NCBI RefSeq assembly: GCF_001468465.1
Contig: NZ_LNSA01000005.1
Span: 62,001 to 126,000 of the forward strand
Reading direction: 5' to 3'
Length of the DNA stretch: 64,000 nucleotides
Source: Sphingopyxis sp. H115
Lineage (GTDB): Bacteria; Pseudomonadota; Alphaproteobacteria; Sphingomonadales; Sphingomonadaceae
Shown: positions 9,713-19,285 of the stretch, in pieces
Numbering within the stretch: the stretch's first letter is position 1
Layout: every line of letters begins with the position of its first letter
The notes under the pieces: model-generated
The model's input: the letters and a program-made list of their open reading frames with translations, nothing else
Databases searched by the model: none
Told to the model about the DNA's origin: nothing
Translations under genes and position numbers: made by a program

Positions 9713-10639
9713 ATGGCTGAAATCACGGCCGCTCTCGTCAAGGAACTGCGCGACCGCACGGGCGCAGGCATGATGGACTGCAAAAAGGCGCTCGCCGAAA
9801 ACAACGGTGATATCGAAGCGTCGATCGACTGGCTCCGCACCAAGGGCCTCGCCGCCGCTGCCAAGAAGGCTGGCCGCGTCGCCGCCGAAGGTCTGGTCGG
9901 CGTCGCCACCGACGGCGCGCGCGGCGCTGTCGTCGAAGTGAACAGCGAAACCGACTTCGTCGGCAAGAACGAGCAGTTCCAGGAATTCGTCCGCGACGTG
10001 ACCCAGGTCGCGCTCGCCGGCGGCATCACCGATATTGAGGCGCTGGGCGCCGCCGGCTATCCGAGCGGCGGCACCGTCGCCGAAAAGCTGACCAGCAACA
10101 TCGCGACGATCGGTGAGAACCAGTCGCTGCGCCGCGCTGCGATCCTGTCGGTCGCGTCGGGCGTGGTGACCGGCTATGTCCACAACGCCGTCGCTCCCGG
10201 AATGGGCAAGATCGGCGTGCTCGTCGCGCTCGAATCGACCGCCGGCGCCGATGTTCTCGAACCGCTGGGCAAGCAGCTCGCGATGCACGTCGCGGCCGCG
10301 AACCCGCTGGCGCTGAACGGCGATGATCTCGACGCCGACCTCGTCGCGCGCGAACGCGCGATCGCCGAGGAAAAGGCTGCTCAGTCGGGCAAGCCCGCCG
10401 AAATCGTTTCGAAGATGGTCGACGGCGCGATCGCCAAGTATCGCAAGGAAAATGCGCTGCTGTCGCAGCTGTTCGTGATGGATGGCAAGACCGCGGTCGC
10501 CGAAGTCGTCGCCGCCGCCGGCAAGGATGTCGGCGCGACGATCACGCTCAAGGGCTTCGTCCGTTTCCAGCTCGGTGAAGGCATCGAGAAGGAAGAAAGC
10601 GACTTCGCGGCGGAAGTCGCGGCCGCCGCTGGCGTCTAA
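9713..10639 (+). CDS. tsf: Elongation factor Ts
   Basis: A 308-residue guanine nucleotide exchange factor for EF-Tu. The N-terminal UBA-like domain is clear ([20 protein letters not shown] at about 8-27). The core follows with the signature [15 protein letters not shown], which contains the TDFV element that contacts EF-Tu. Length and order are standard. A ribosome site, GGAA, lies before the ATG. It is downstream of rpsB across a hairpin and upstream of pyrH across another. Confidence 0.97.
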   Translation: MAEITAALVKELRDRTGAGMMDCKKALAENNGDIEASIDWLRTKGLAAAAKKAGRVAAEGLVGVATDGARGAVVEVNSETDFVGKNEQFQEFVRDVTQVALAGGITDIEALGAAGYPSGGTVAEKLTSNIATIGENQSLRRAAILSVASGVVTGYVHNAVAPGMGKIGVLVALESTAGADVLEPLGKQLAMHVAAANPLALNGDDLDADLVARERAIAEEKAAQSGKPAEIVSKMVDGAIAKYRKENALLSQLFVMDGKTAVAEVVAAAGKDVGATITLKGFVRFQLGEGIEKEESDFAAEVAAAAGV

Positions 10640-10685
10640 GAAGAAGTATCGGATTGCTGCGCCGCGGCGCCGCAGTCCGCTTGGC

Positions 10686-10719
10686 AATGGCGCGCGCCTT
10701 CACTAGGGTGCGCGCCATT
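10686..10719 (+). terminator. Strong hairpin between tsf and pyrH
   Basis: A 13-bp stem pairs AATGGCGCGCGCC with GGTGCGCGCCATT (one G-T pair) around an 8-base loop, 35 bp before the pyrH start. No T-run follows. It could be a factor-dependent terminator or an RNA stability element separating rpsB-tsf from the pyrH operon. Confidence 0.5.
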
Positions 10720-10753
10720 CGCGTATATAGAGTTTGCAAGAGGTTCCCCCGAC

Positions 10754-11485
10754 ATGGCATTGCCCGGCATGAAACGCATATTGCTCAAGCTGTCGGGCGA
10801 GGCGCTGATGGGGTCGACCCCCTTCGGCATCGACCCCGAAACGGTCGCGAGCATGGCGGCAGAGGTCAAGGAAGCCAAGGATCGCGGCCTTGAAATCTGC
10901 CTTGTCATCGGCGGCGGGAACATCTTTCGCGGCATGGCGGGCGCTGCCAAGGGGATGGACCGCGCGCAGGCCGACTATATGGGCATGCTCGCGACGGTGA
11001 TGAACGCGCTGGCGATGCAGAATGCGCTCGAGCAACTCGGCGTCCAGACACGCGTCCAGTCGGCAATCGAGATGGACAAGGTGTGCGAGCCGGTGATCCG
11101 CCGCCGCGCCGAACGCCACCTCGAAAAAGGCCGCGTCGTGATCTTCGCCGCCGGTGTCGGCGCCCCCTATTTTACCACTGACAGCGGTGCCGCGCTGCGC
11201 GCCGCCGAGATGAAATGCGACGCGCTGCTCAAGGGCACCAGCGTCGACGGTGTCTATAACGCCGACCCCAAGAAGGACCCCAAGGCGGTCCGCTATGACA
11301 CGCTCGGCTATGACCGCGTGCTCGCCGACAATCTGAAGGTGATGGACGCCAGCGCAGTGGCGCTGTGCCGCGACAACCATATCCCGATCGTGGTGTTTAA
11401 CATTCGCGAACCCGGCAATCTGGCGCGCGTCCTGGCGGGCGAGGGCGTTTCGACCGTCGTCAGCGACGCCGCCGGCAACGCATAA
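10754..11485 (+). CDS. pyrH: Uridylate kinase (UMP kinase)
   Basis: A 243-residue hexameric bacterial UMP kinase of the amino acid kinase fold, phosphorylating UMP to UDP with ATP. Key elements are the ATP-binding loop KLSGEALMG near residue 12, the glycine-rich [10 protein letters not shown], and the nucleotide-site segment [17 protein letters not shown]. It starts the run pyrH-frr-uppS-cdsA-dxr-rseP-bamA-ompH-fabZ, spaced so tightly that at least the first part should be one operon. The gap to frr is 14 bp. Confidence 0.97.
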   Translation: MALPGMKRILLKLSGEALMGSTPFGIDPETVASMAAEVKEAKDRGLEICLVIGGGNIFRGMAGAAKGMDRAQADYMGMLATVMNALAMQNALEQLGVQTRVQSAIEMDKVCEPVIRRRAERHLEKGRVVIFAAGVGAPYFTTDSGAALRAAEMKCDALLKGTSVDGVYNADPKKDPKAVRYDTLGYDRVLADNLKVMDASAVALCRDNHIPIVVFNIREPGNLARVLAGEGVSTVVSDAAGNA

Positions 11486-11499
11486 GAGAGGAAATACAG

Positions 11500-12054
11500 A
11501 TGGCGAAATATGACAAGGCCGACCTCGAACGTCGCATGCACGGCGCGGTCGAATCGCTGAAGAGCGACCTTGCGGGTCTGCGCACCGGCCGCGCGCACAC
11601 CGCGCTGCTCGATCCGGTAACGGTCGAGGTTTACGGCAGCCACATGCCGCTGAACCAGGTCGCCTCGGTCAGCGCCCCCGAACCGCGCATGCTGTCGGTG
11701 CAGGTGTGGGACAAGTCGAACGTCGGCCCGGTCGACAAGGCGATCCGTTCGGCGGGGCTCGGCCTCAACCCGATCGTCGACGGCCAGATGCTGCGCCTGC
11801 CGATCCCCGAAATGACGCAGGAACGCCGCAAGGAACTGTCGAAGCTGGCCGGCCAATATGCTGAAAAGGCTCGCGTTGCGGTGCGGAACGTCCGCCGCGA
11901 CGGCATGGACAATCTGAAGGCCGACGAGAATAAGAAGGAAATCGGCGAGGATGAGCGCAAGCGGTCGGAAACCGAGGTCCAGAAGCTGACCGATGCGACG
12001 ATCGCCGAAATCGATGCCGCTGCGACCGCCAAGGAAAAGGAAATCCTGGGCTAG
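11500..12054 (+). CDS. frr: Ribosome recycling factor
   Basis: A 184-residue factor that splits post-termination ribosomes together with EF-G. It is of standard length. Recognisable segments are [36 protein letters not shown], and the C-terminal helix [21 protein letters not shown] ribosome site, AGAGAGGAAA, precedes the ATG at 11500. It follows pyrH directly. A dyad repeat separates it from uppS. Confidence 0.97.
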   Translation: MAKYDKADLERRMHGAVESLKSDLAGLRTGRAHTALLDPVTVEVYGSHMPLNQVASVSAPEPRMLSVQVWDKSNVGPVDKAIRSAGLGLNPIVDGQMLRLPIPEMTQERRKELSKLAGQYAEKARVAVRNVRRDGMDNLKADENKKEIGEDERKRSETEVQKLTDATIAEIDAAATAKEKEILG

Positions 12055-12077
12055 TGCTGCCTGGCACGACCCCCTTT

Positions 12078-12158
12078 CCCGTTCGTGTCGAGCGAAGTCG
12101 AGACACGCCGAGTTTGCGCCCTACTTCACGTGTTTCGACTTCGCTCGACACGAACGGG
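12078..12158. repeat. Dyad repeat, family A, copy 1
   Basis: An 81-bp inverted repeat. The left arm begins CCCGTTCGTGTCGAGCGAAG and the right arm ends CTTCGCTCGACACGAACGGG, with about 20 unpaired bases between. The arms can pair over roughly 30 bp. Two further copies are at 43723-43801 and 50658-50742. The right edge lies 14 bp from the uppS start codon, so the mRNA would carry a large hairpin immediately upstream of the uppS ribosome site. Confidence 0.9.
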
Positions 12159-12172
12159 TTCTGAGGCTTTTT

Positions 12173-12859
12173 GTGACCATTTCCGATCACGGCGCGCGCC
12201 ATGTGGCCATCATCATGGATGGCAACGGCCGCTGGGCGAAAAAACGCCTGTTGCCGCGCGTTGCCGGCCACAAGGCGGGGGTCGAGGCGGTGCGCACGAT
12301 CGTCCGGGCGGCGGGCGACCTTGGGCTGGAGGCGATGACGCTTTACGCCTTCAGTTCCGAAAACTGGAAGCGGCCCGAAGAAGAGGTCAGCGACCTGATG
12401 GGGCTGATGAAGCGCTTCATCTTGTCCGATCTCGACGAATTCGCCGCGAACGACGTGAAGCTGAAGGTCATCGGCAACTGGCGCGCGCTCGCGCCCGATG
12501 TCGTTGCCCTCATCGACAATGCACTCGAACGCACCGCGGGGAACAAGCGCACGACGCTTGCCGTTGCGCTCAACTATGGCGCGCAGGACGAACTGGTGCG
12601 TGCGGCGTCCGCTGCCGCGGCGCAGGGCGACATTACCGCCGAGGCGATCGAAGCGAACCTCGACACCGCCGACATGCCGCCGCTCGACCTGCTCATCCGC
12701 ACCTCGGGCGAAGTGCGGCTGTCGAATTTCCTGCTGTGGCAGTCGGCATATGCCGAACTTTATTTCACCGACAAGCTGTGGCCGGATTTCACCCCGGCCG
12801 ACCTGAAGGCGGCGCTCGATCAATTTGCGCGGCGCGATCGCCGCTATGGGGGACTTTGA
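12173..12859 (+). CDS. uppS: Isoprenyl (undecaprenyl diphosphate) synthase
   Basis: A 228-residue cis-prenyltransferase making undecaprenyl diphosphate, the lipid carrier for peptidoglycan and polysaccharide. The family start HVAIIMDGNGRWAKKR contains the catalytic Asp16, and the C-terminal signature RTSGEVRLSNFLLWQSAYAE is intact. I choose the GTG at 12173: it gives the usual short lead before the first motif and has GAGG upstream. Longer open frames would run back through the dyad repeat into frr. It is 2 bp from cdsA, so the two are coupled. Confidence 0.93.
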   Translation: MTISDHGARHVAIIMDGNGRWAKKRLLPRVAGHKAGVEAVRTIVRAAGDLGLEAMTLYAFSSENWKRPEEEVSDLMGLMKRFILSDLDEFAANDVKLKVIGNWRALAPDVVALIDNALERTAGNKRTTLAVALNYGAQDELVRAASAAAAQGDITAEAIEANLDTADMPPLDLLIRTSGEVRLSNFLLWQSAYAELYFTDKLWPDFTPADLKAALDQFARRDRRYGGL

Positions 12860-12861
12860 CT

Positions 12862-13536
12862 ATGGCGGCGGGTAAATCGGACCTGTGGGTGCGGATCGGT
12901 TCGGCGATCGTGCTGTTCGCGATCGCGGGGACGGCGCTGTGGTTCGGCGGTCTCGCCTTTGGGTTGCTTCTGCTCGTCGGCGGCGCGCTGGTCCTCGTCG
13001 AATGGTTCGCGCTCGTGCGCGCGATGGCGGTGGGCAGCGGAGGTAAGGCCGCCCTGAATATCCTTGGTCCGATCCTCGTTCTGGGTGCGGGAGCGGGACT
13101 GTGGTTCGTTCGCGACCATCTGGGCATAACCGCCGCGCTATGGGTCTTCGGCATGGTCTGGGCGACCGATATCGGCGCCTATTTTGCGGGCCGCGCCTTT
13201 GGCGGCGCGCGCCTCGCGCCGAAGATCAGCCCGTCGAAAACCTGGTCGGGCCTGATCGGTGGCATGGTTGCGGCGCTGATTGCCAGCGCGACGATCGGCG
13301 ACCGCGCCGGCATCGTCGGCGTGCCGTTGTGGATCGGCCTGTTCATGGGGCTGCTCGCGCAAATGGGCGACCTTGCGCAAAGCTGGATGAAGCGCCGCGC
13401 CGGGGTCAAGGATTCGGGCAAGCTCATCCCCGGCCATGGCGGGCTGTTCGACCGCGTCGATGGCGTTCTGCCGGTCGCGCTGCTGCTCGGCGCGCTGGCT
13501 TTCGCCGGGCAGATCGCCGTGCGGGCGGCCGGCTGA
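12862..13536 (+). CDS. cdsA: Phosphatidate cytidylyltransferase
   Basis: A 224-residue polytopic membrane enzyme forming CDP-diacylglycerol from phosphatidate and CTP. The CdsA signature is present at about 173-200 (KRRAGVKDSGKLIPGHGG, then DRVDG). It is shorter than E. coli CdsA (about 285) but normal for this group. The ATG at 12862 is 2 bp after the uppS stop. The product feeds PssA, whose gene lies at 7.4 kb. The dxr start is 1 bp after the stop. Confidence 0.94.
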   Translation: MAAGKSDLWVRIGSAIVLFAIAGTALWFGGLAFGLLLLVGGALVLVEWFALVRAMAVGSGGKAALNILGPILVLGAGAGLWFVRDHLGITAALWVFGMVWATDIGAYFAGRAFGGARLAPKISPSKTWSGLIGGMVAALIASATIGDRAGIVGVPLWIGLFMGLLAQMGDLAQSWMKRRAGVKDSGKLIPGHGGLFDRVDGVLPVALLLGALAFAGQIAVRAAG

Positions 13537-13537
13537 C

Positions 13538-14701
13538 ATGACGCGCCGCCTTTCGCTTTTCGGCGCCACGGGATCGGTTGGGCAATCGACCGTCGACCTT
13601 GTGCGCCGCGACGGCGAGGCGTGGGAAATCGGCGTGTTGACCGCGAACAGCGACGTCGCCGAACTGGCGGCGCTCGCAAGGGAATTCCGCCCTGGCGTCG
13701 CGGTGATCGCTGACGAAAGCCGCTTCCCCGAGCTTGTCGAAGCTCTGGCGGGCACCGGTATCGAGGCCGCCGCCGGCGTCGATGCACTGGTCGAAGCGGC
13801 GAAGCGTCCGGCCGACCTCGTAATGGCGGCGATCGTCGGCACCGCGGGCCTCGCCCCGACGATGGCGGCGCTCGAAGCCGGCACCGACGTTGCGCTCGCG
13901 AACAAGGAAGCGCTCGTTTCGGCAGGCGAACTGATGACCGCTGCCGCGCGGCGCTCAGGTGCGACGATTCTGCCGGTCGACAGCGAGCATAATGCGATCT
14001 TCCAATGCCTTGCCGGCGGGCGCATCGACCAGGTGCGGCGGATCATCCTGACCGCGAGTGGCGGACCGTTGCGCACGATGAGCGTCGCCGACATGGCGCT
14101 CGTCACCCCGGCGCAGGCCGTCGCGCATCCGAACTGGTCGATGGGCGCCAAGATCAGCGTCGATTCGGCAACGATGATGAACAAGGGCCTCGAACTCATT
14201 GAGGCGCATCATCTTTTCCCCGTCGGGCTCGACCGCATCGAAATCCTCGTTCATCCGCAGTCGGTGATCCACAGCCTTGTCGAATATATCGACTGCTCGA
14301 CGCTGGCGCAGCTCGGCTCGCCCGACATGCGCATCCCGATCGCGTCGGCCTTGGCGTGGCCGCAGCGGATGGCGACGCCATGCGCTCCGCTCGATCTCGC
14401 GACCATATCGCGGCTCGATTTCGAGGCGCCCGACGAGGTGCGCTTTCCCGCGACCGCGCTCTGCCGCACCGCGATTGCCGAGGGCGGCGCGCGGCCCGCG
14501 CAGCTCAACGCGGCGAACGAGGTGGCGGTCGCCGCCTTTCTTGCGGGCCGCATTTCCTTCCCTGCGATCGTCGATACGGTGCGTCGGGTGATCGACGCCG
14601 CGGAACCTGCGCCTCCGTCATCGCTTCAGGACATATTCAGCGTCGATGCGGCAGCGCGTGCGGCTGCGCAGCATTTTGTGGACCAGTACGAACATGCTTG
14701 A
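13538..14701 (+). CDS. dxr: 1-deoxy-D-xylulose 5-phosphate reductoisomerase
   Basis: A 387-residue enzyme of the MEP isoprenoid pathway, converting DXP to 2-C-methyl-D-erythritol 4-phosphate with NADPH; it is the target of fosmidomycin. The NADPH loop LFGATGSVGQST is at about 7-18. The metal and substrate segments LPVDSEHNAIFQ and SVDSATMMNKGLE follow. The chosen ATG is 1 bp after the cdsA stop, and the 3' end overlaps rseP by 8 bp. It supplies precursors for UppS two genes upstream. Confidence 0.96.
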   Translation: MTRRLSLFGATGSVGQSTVDLVRRDGEAWEIGVLTANSDVAELAALAREFRPGVAVIADESRFPELVEALAGTGIEAAAGVDALVEAAKRPADLVMAAIVGTAGLAPTMAALEAGTDVALANKEALVSAGELMTAAARRSGATILPVDSEHNAIFQCLAGGRIDQVRRIILTASGGPLRTMSVADMALVTPAQAVAHPNWSMGAKISVDSATMMNKGLELIEAHHLFPVGLDRIEILVHPQSVIHSLVEYIDCSTLAQLGSPDMRIPIASALAWPQRMATPCAPLDLATISRLDFEAPDEVRFPATALCRTAIAEGGARPAQLNAANEVAVAAFLAGRISFPAIVDTVRRVIDAAEPAPPSSLQDIFSVDAAARAAAQHFVDQYEHA

Positions 14702-15827
14702 AACCCCGGGCTTCGGCTTCACCATCCTTGCTTTCCTGCTGGTGCTGGGGCCGCTCGTGTTCGTGCACGAATATGGCCATTATATCGTCGGGCGCTGGTG
14801 CGGGGTGAAGGCCGATACCTTCTCGATCGGTTTCGGCCGCCGCATCCTCGGCTGGACCGACAAGCGGGGCACCGAATGGAAGATCGGGTGGTTGCCGCTC
14901 GGCGGCTATGTCCAGTTCGCGGGCGACCGCGATGCGGTGAGCCAGCCCGATGCCGAATGGCAATCCTTGCCCGCCGAAGAACGCTCGCACACTTTCCCCG
15001 CGCAGCCCGTGTGGAAGCGCGCGGCGATCGTTGCCGCGGGGCCGATCACTAATTTCCTGTTCGCTATCTTGATCCTCGCCGGGTTTGCGTGGGTCGGCGG
15101 CAAGGTCGTGACCCCGCCGGTCGCCGGCGCCATCTCGGCGGGATCGGCCGCCGAGACCGCCGGGCTGCGCGAGGGCGACCGCATCGTTTCGATCGACGGC
15201 CGCGCGATCGAAACCTTTAGCGACATACCGATGGCGGTCGCGCACCGCCCGGGCGAGGTGATGCAACTGCGCGTACTGCGCGCGGGGAGCGAGCGGACGG
15301 TGACGCTCGCTCCGCGGCTGGTCACCGAAAAGGATCCGTTCGGCAAGGAGCATCAACGCGCGATCATCGGCCTGGCGCCGCCGCCGCAGAAGCTTGAAAA
15401 GGTGTCGATCCTCGAAGCCCCGGCGGTCGGGCTGCACCAAACATGGCAGATCGTCCGCCAGACGGGCGAGGTGCTGGCGCAGTTCCTGACCGGGCGCCGC
15501 TCGATCAAGGACATGAACGGCCCGGTCAAGATTGCCGAGATTTCCGGTCAGGCGGCGACACTGGGGCTGGCGTCGCTCATATTCTTCATCGCGCTCATCT
15601 CCATCAATCTGGGGTTCATCAACCTCTTGCCATTGCCGATGCTCGATGGCGGTCATCTGGCCTTTTACGCCTATGAGGCGATCCGGCGGCGTCCTGCGCC
15701 TCCCGAGGCGCAGGAATGGGCGTTCCGATTCGGTTTTGCGGCGATCGTCACGCTGATGCTGGTCGTGACTTTCAACGATTTGGGCTCAATTGGGGTTTGG
15801 GACGGGATCGCCCGCTTGATTGGCTAG
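14694..15827 (+). CDS. rseP: Site-2 protease RseP/MmpA, membrane zinc metalloprotease
   Basis: A 377-residue intramembrane protease that cuts membrane-anchored regulators such as anti-sigma factors; the Caulobacter equivalent is MmpA. The zinc motif HEYGH is at 25-29 in the first helix. One PDZ domain lies at about 140-200. The third zinc ligand is in NLLPLPMLDGGH, with LDG at 317-319. Having one PDZ domain is usual in alphaproteobacteria, against two in E. coli. The start overlaps dxr. It is followed by bamA, as in many Proteobacteria. Confidence 0.95.
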   Translation: MLETPGFGFTILAFLLVLGPLVFVHEYGHYIVGRWCGVKADTFSIGFGRRILGWTDKRGTEWKIGWLPLGGYVQFAGDRDAVSQPDAEWQSLPAEERSHTFPAQPVWKRAAIVAAGPITNFLFAILILAGFAWVGGKVVTPPVAGAISAGSAAETAGLREGDRIVSIDGRAIETFSDIPMAVAHRPGEVMQLRVLRAGSERTVTLAPRLVTEKDPFGKEHQRAIIGLAPPPQKLEKVSILEAPAVGLHQTWQIVRQTGEVLAQFLTGRRSIKDMNGPVKIAEISGQAATLGLASLIFFIALISINLGFINLLPLPMLDGGHLAFYAYEAIRRRPAPPEAQEWAFRFGFAAIVTLMLVVTFNDLGSIGVWDGIARLIG

Positions 15828-15854
15828 CGAGTCTGGGGCAGGGAGTGGCGCGCG

Positions 15855-15874
15855 AACCCGCGGTCAGGCGGGTT
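15855..15874 (+). terminator. Small hairpin between rseP and bamA
   Basis: A 7-bp stem pairs AACCCGC with GCGGGTT around a 6-base loop, 27 bp before bamA. A T-rich tract (TGTCGCTTTTGAGTTATTTTTT) follows after a few bases. It may be a partial terminator. Confidence 0.4.
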
Positions 15875-15900
15875 TGTCGCTTTTGAGTTATTTTTTCGGG

Positions 15901-18594
15901 ATGAACAGCGTGGCTTCACACAAATTCTCGGCGCGGACCCAGCTGTCGGCCTTCCTCATGGCAGGTACGATGCTCAGCGCGCCGGTGATGGCGCAGCAGG
16001 TTGCGCCGCCAACCGTCCCGGCTCCCGCGCCCGAAGCCGCGCCGACGGCAACGACCATCCAGTCGATCACCGTCGTCGGCAACCAGCGGCTCGAGGCGCA
16101 GACGATCCTGTCGTACCTGCGTTTGCGCGTCGGTCAGACCTACGACCGCGCCACGCTTGACCAGGCGCTCAAGGATCTGGCCTCGACCGAGTTGTTCAAG
16201 GATTTCCAGATCACCGACAATGCGGGCGCGCTGCAAATCCAGGTCACCGAAAATCCGGTGATCAACCGTGTCATCCTTGAAGGTAATAAGCGCCTGAAGG
16301 AAGACAAGATCCGGCCCGAGATTAAACTTGCCCCGCGCCAGATATTCACCCGTTCGAAAGTTCGCGCGGACGTCGCGCGCATCATCGAACTGTACAAGCG
16401 GCAGGGCCGCTTCGCCGCGACGGTCGAACCGAAAATGGTCTCGCTCGACCAGAATCGCGTCGATGTCGTCTTCGAAATCAACGAAGGTCCGAAATCGAAG
16501 GTCCGCCAGATCAACATCATCGGCAACGAGAAGTTCAGCGACGGCGACCTCAAGGACGAGATGGCGACCAAGGAGTCGGGTCTGCTGACGATCCTGTCGT
16601 CGAACACCAGCTACGATCCCGATCGCCTGGCCTATGACCAGCAGAAGCTGCGCCTGTTCTACCTGCAGAACGGCTATGCCGATTTCCGCGTGATCTCGGC
16701 GGTCGCCGAGCTTACCAGCAATAAGCAGGATTTCATCATCACCTATGTCGTCGAAGAAGGCGAACGCTACAAGTTCGGCGACGTCGACGTGAAGAGCGAG
16801 CTGCGCGACTTCCAGCCCGAGATGCTGAAGAAGTTGCTGCCCATGAAGACCGGCGACTGGTACGATGCCAAGCTGGTCGAAGACACGGTCGAGAGCCTCA
16901 GCGAGACCGCGGGCCTGTTTGGCTATGCGTTCGCGGACATCAACCCCGAATTCCGCCGCGACGCCGATACGCGGACGATGCAGATCACCTTCAACGTCGG
17001 CGAAAGCCCGCGGACCTATGTCGAACGCATCGACGTCAACGGCAATACGCTGACCCACGACAAGGTTGTGCGCCGCGAATTCCGCCTGAACGAAGGCGAT
17101 GCCTTCAACAGCTTTGGCATCAAGCGCACCGAAAACCGCCTGAACAGCCTCGGTTACTTCCAGGAGAATCTGGAAATCGAGCGCAAGGAAGGCAGCGCGC
17201 CCGACCGCATCGTCCTCGAAACCAATGTCGAGGAAAAGCCGACCGGCGAGTTGTCGCTGTCCGCCGGTTTCTCGTCGATCGAGAATTTCCTGCTCCAGGC
17301 ATCGATCCGCCAGCGCAATTTCCGCGGCCTTGGCCAGCAACTTCAGGCGTCGGTCAATTATTCGAGCTATTCGAAATCGATCGAACTCGGCTTTACCGAA
17401 CCCTATCTGTTCGACCGCAACATCTCGGTCGGCGGCAGCGTCTATCGCCGCGACCTCAATTCGTTCAACTTCATCAACAACGATCGCCGCACGACGTTCC
17501 AGCAGGTCACGACCGGCTTCCAGCTCAACGCCGGTGTGCCGCTGACCGAGTTCATGTCCTTCTTTGCGCGTTACAGCCTGAATTACGATGATGTGACACT
17601 GGACCGCGACCTTTATTATTTCGGCGGCGAGTGCGATCCCTTCGTCGCGGGCCGCTATCTTTGCGACGCGATCGGCACGCGCACCACGTCGCTGGTCGGC
17701 TATACGCTTGCCTATGACGACCGCGACAACCGCCTGCGTCCGACCCGCGGCCAGTCGCTGTCGCTCAGCCAGGATTTCGCGGGTCTCGGCGGCAGCGTCA
17801 AATATGTCCGCACGCGCCTCAACGCATCGAAGCATTTCAACCTCGGCAGCCGATTCATCCTGAACCTGTCGGCCGAAGGCGGCTATATCTACCCGTTCGG
17901 CGGCCGCCCGACGCCGACCAGCGACAAGGTCCGTCTCACCGATCGCTTCTTCCTCGGCGAACCGCAGATGCGCGGCTTTGACATTCGCGGCGTCGGTCCG
18001 CGCGTCATCCGCTACGGCGTCGACAATACCGATCCCACCAACCCCATCGTCATTACCGACACCGATGGCGATCGCGGGCAGATCGACGACGCGCTCGGCG
18101 GCCGGGCCTATTATCTGGGCCGGCTCGAGCTCGACATTCCGCTGGGCACCGGCGCTAAGGAATTGGGGTTGCGGCCGTCGATCTTCCTCGATGTCGGGTC
18201 GGTGTTCAGCGTGAAGCGTCCCACGCTCACCACGCTCGCCAACTTCCTCGACCCGTCGGACGGCCTGACCAAGAATCTGTGCCGCAACGCGACCACGGGC
18301 AGCGTCAACTTTGCCCAGCAAAGCCTGATCGATCACGACAACAACGCCAACACGCCGTCGATCCCGGGCGGCGCGTACAACTCGTGCGCGGCGTTCGAGG
18401 GGACGACGTCGAATCTGCCGCCGTTCGAGGAGCGCTTCTTCGGCGATACCTGGATGCCGCGCGTGTCGATCGGCGCCGGGGTCAACTGGAACTCTCCGTT
18501 CGGTCCTTTCCGGATCGACTTCGCTTACGCCCTTCGCAAAGAAGAGGGCGATGATACCAAACGCTTCTCATTCAATGTAGGAACCCAATTCTGA
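15901..18594 (+). CDS. bamA: Outer membrane protein assembly factor BamA
   Basis: An 897-residue Omp85 protein that folds and inserts beta-barrel proteins into the outer membrane. A signal peptide covers about residues 1-31 (ending APVMAQQ). Five POTRA-type repeats fill roughly residues 50-430, and a 16-strand barrel fills the C-terminal half, ending in the aromatic residue typical of the barrel signal (NVGTQF). The conserved loop-6 motif RGF is near residue 690 (QMRGFDIRG). The ATG at 15901 starts a proper signal peptide; an upstream in-frame extension does not. The final TGA overlaps the ompH ATG by one base. Confidence 0.96.
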   Translation: MNSVASHKFSARTQLSAFLMAGTMLSAPVMAQQVAPPTVPAPAPEAAPTATTIQSITVVGNQRLEAQTILSYLRLRVGQTYDRATLDQALKDLASTELFKDFQITDNAGALQIQVTENPVINRVILEGNKRLKEDKIRPEIKLAPRQIFTRSKVRADVARIIELYKRQGRFAATVEPKMVSLDQNRVDVVFEINEGPKSKVRQINIIGNEKFSDGDLKDEMATKESGLLTILSSNTSYDPDRLAYDQQKLRLFYLQNGYADFRVISAVAELTSNKQDFIITYVVEEGERYKFGDVDVKSELRDFQPEMLKKLLPMKTGDWYDAKLVEDTVESLSETAGLFGYAFADINPEFRRDADTRTMQITFNVGESPRTYVERIDVNGNTLTHDKVVRREFRLNEGDAFNSFGIKRTENRLNSLGYFQENLEIERKEGSAPDRIVLETNVEEKPTGELSLSAGFSSIENFLLQASIRQRNFRGLGQQLQASVNYSSYSKSIELGFTEPYLFDRNISVGGSVYRRDLNSFNFINNDRRTTFQQVTTGFQLNAGVPLTEFMSFFARYSLNYDDVTLDRDLYYFGGECDPFVAGRYLCDAIGTRTTSLVGYTLAYDDRDNRLRPTRGQSLSLSQDFAGLGGSVKYVRTRLNASKHFNLGSRFILNLSAEGGYIYPFGGRPTPTSDKVRLTDRFFLGEPQMRGFDIRGVGPRVIRYGVDNTDPTNPIVITDTDGDRGQIDDALGGRAYYLGRLELDIPLGTGAKELGLRPSIFLDVGSVFSVKRPTLTTLANFLDPSDGLTKNLCRNATTGSVNFAQQSLIDHDNNANTPSIPGGAYNSCAAFEGTTSNLPPFEERFFGDTWMPRVSIGAGVNWNSPFGPFRIDFAYALRKEEGDDTKRFSFNVGTQF

Positions 18595-19280
18595 TGAAGA
18601 AAATATTTGTCGCCTCGGCCCTCGCCGTTGCCGCCGTGTCGGTTTCGCCGATGTTCGCTGCCCCGGTCGCCGCCCAATCGACGAAGGGTTCGGCGGTCGC
18701 CGACCTCGAAGCCGCGGTCGCCCAGTCGAACGCTTTCAAGACGGCTTTGACCCAGATCGGCACCACGTACAAGGCGCAGATCGACCAGGTCGAAACGCGC
18801 AGCCAGACGCTGGAAGCCGAACTGAACGTTCTGCGCGCGAAGGCCAATGAGGAAGCGAAGAAAACTCCGCGCAACCAGGCGGCGGTCGATGCCGCGATCA
18901 AGGCTTTTCAGGACAAGTCGGCCGCGGCGCAGCGCGAACTCAGCCAGCTGTCGCAGCCTTTCGATATCGCGCGGACCTATGCGATCGACCAGATCAGCGT
19001 GCGCCTCGACGAAGCGGTCAAGGCCGGCATGACCAAGCGCAAGGTCGACCTGCTGCTCAGCTATAATCCCCAGATCGTTCTGGCCGCCGAAAAGAACGTC
19101 GACATCACCGACGCGATCGTCGCCGAACTGAATACGCTCGTGCCGAACGTCCAGATCGTTCCGCCCGCCGGCTATCAGCCCGGCCAGCTGATGCAGCAGA
19201 AGAATCAGGCGGCTGCCAATGCGGCGCGCGCCGCGACACCGGCGGCACCGGCCACCGGCACCGCGCCGACCACGCGCTAA
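18594..19280 (+). CDS. OmpH/Skp family periplasmic chaperone
   Basis: A 228-residue periplasmic protein with a signal peptide at about 1-28 (ending PVAAQS). A predicted helical, coiled-coil-prone body at about 50-135 is rich in Gln, Glu, Lys and Ala. A low-complexity Ala/Pro/Thr C-terminus follows. This matches the OmpH/Skp family, holdase chaperones that carry unfolded outer-membrane proteins to BamA. The body is longer at the C-terminus than E. coli Skp (about 160 residues). It starts inside the bamA stop (TGATG), so translation is coupled. Confidence 0.85.
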   Translation: MKKIFVASALAVAAVSVSPMFAAPVAAQSTKGSAVADLEAAVAQSNAFKTALTQIGTTYKAQIDQVETRSQTLEAELNVLRAKANEEAKKTPRNQAAVDAAIKAFQDKSAAAQRELSQLSQPFDIARTYAIDQISVRLDEAVKAGMTKRKVDLLLSYNPQIVLAAEKNVDITDAIVAELNTLVPNVQIVPPAGYQPGQLMQQKNQAAANAARAATPAAPATGTAPTTR

Positions 19281-19285
19281 ACTCC

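Noticed and set aside
12078-12158. Family A repeat as a transposon end or Rho-independent terminator
   Set aside because: There is no transposase or target duplication and no T-run. The position between cotranscribed genes argues against termination.
12085-12861. A long N-terminal extension of CdsA through uppS
   Set aside because: The extension is out-of-frame uppS and repeat sequence. The ATG at 12862 gives the normal CdsA.
15916-18336. An 806-codon open frame opposite bamA
   Set aside because: BamA with POTRA repeats and barrel is certain. The antisense frame is a GC-bias shadow without motifs.
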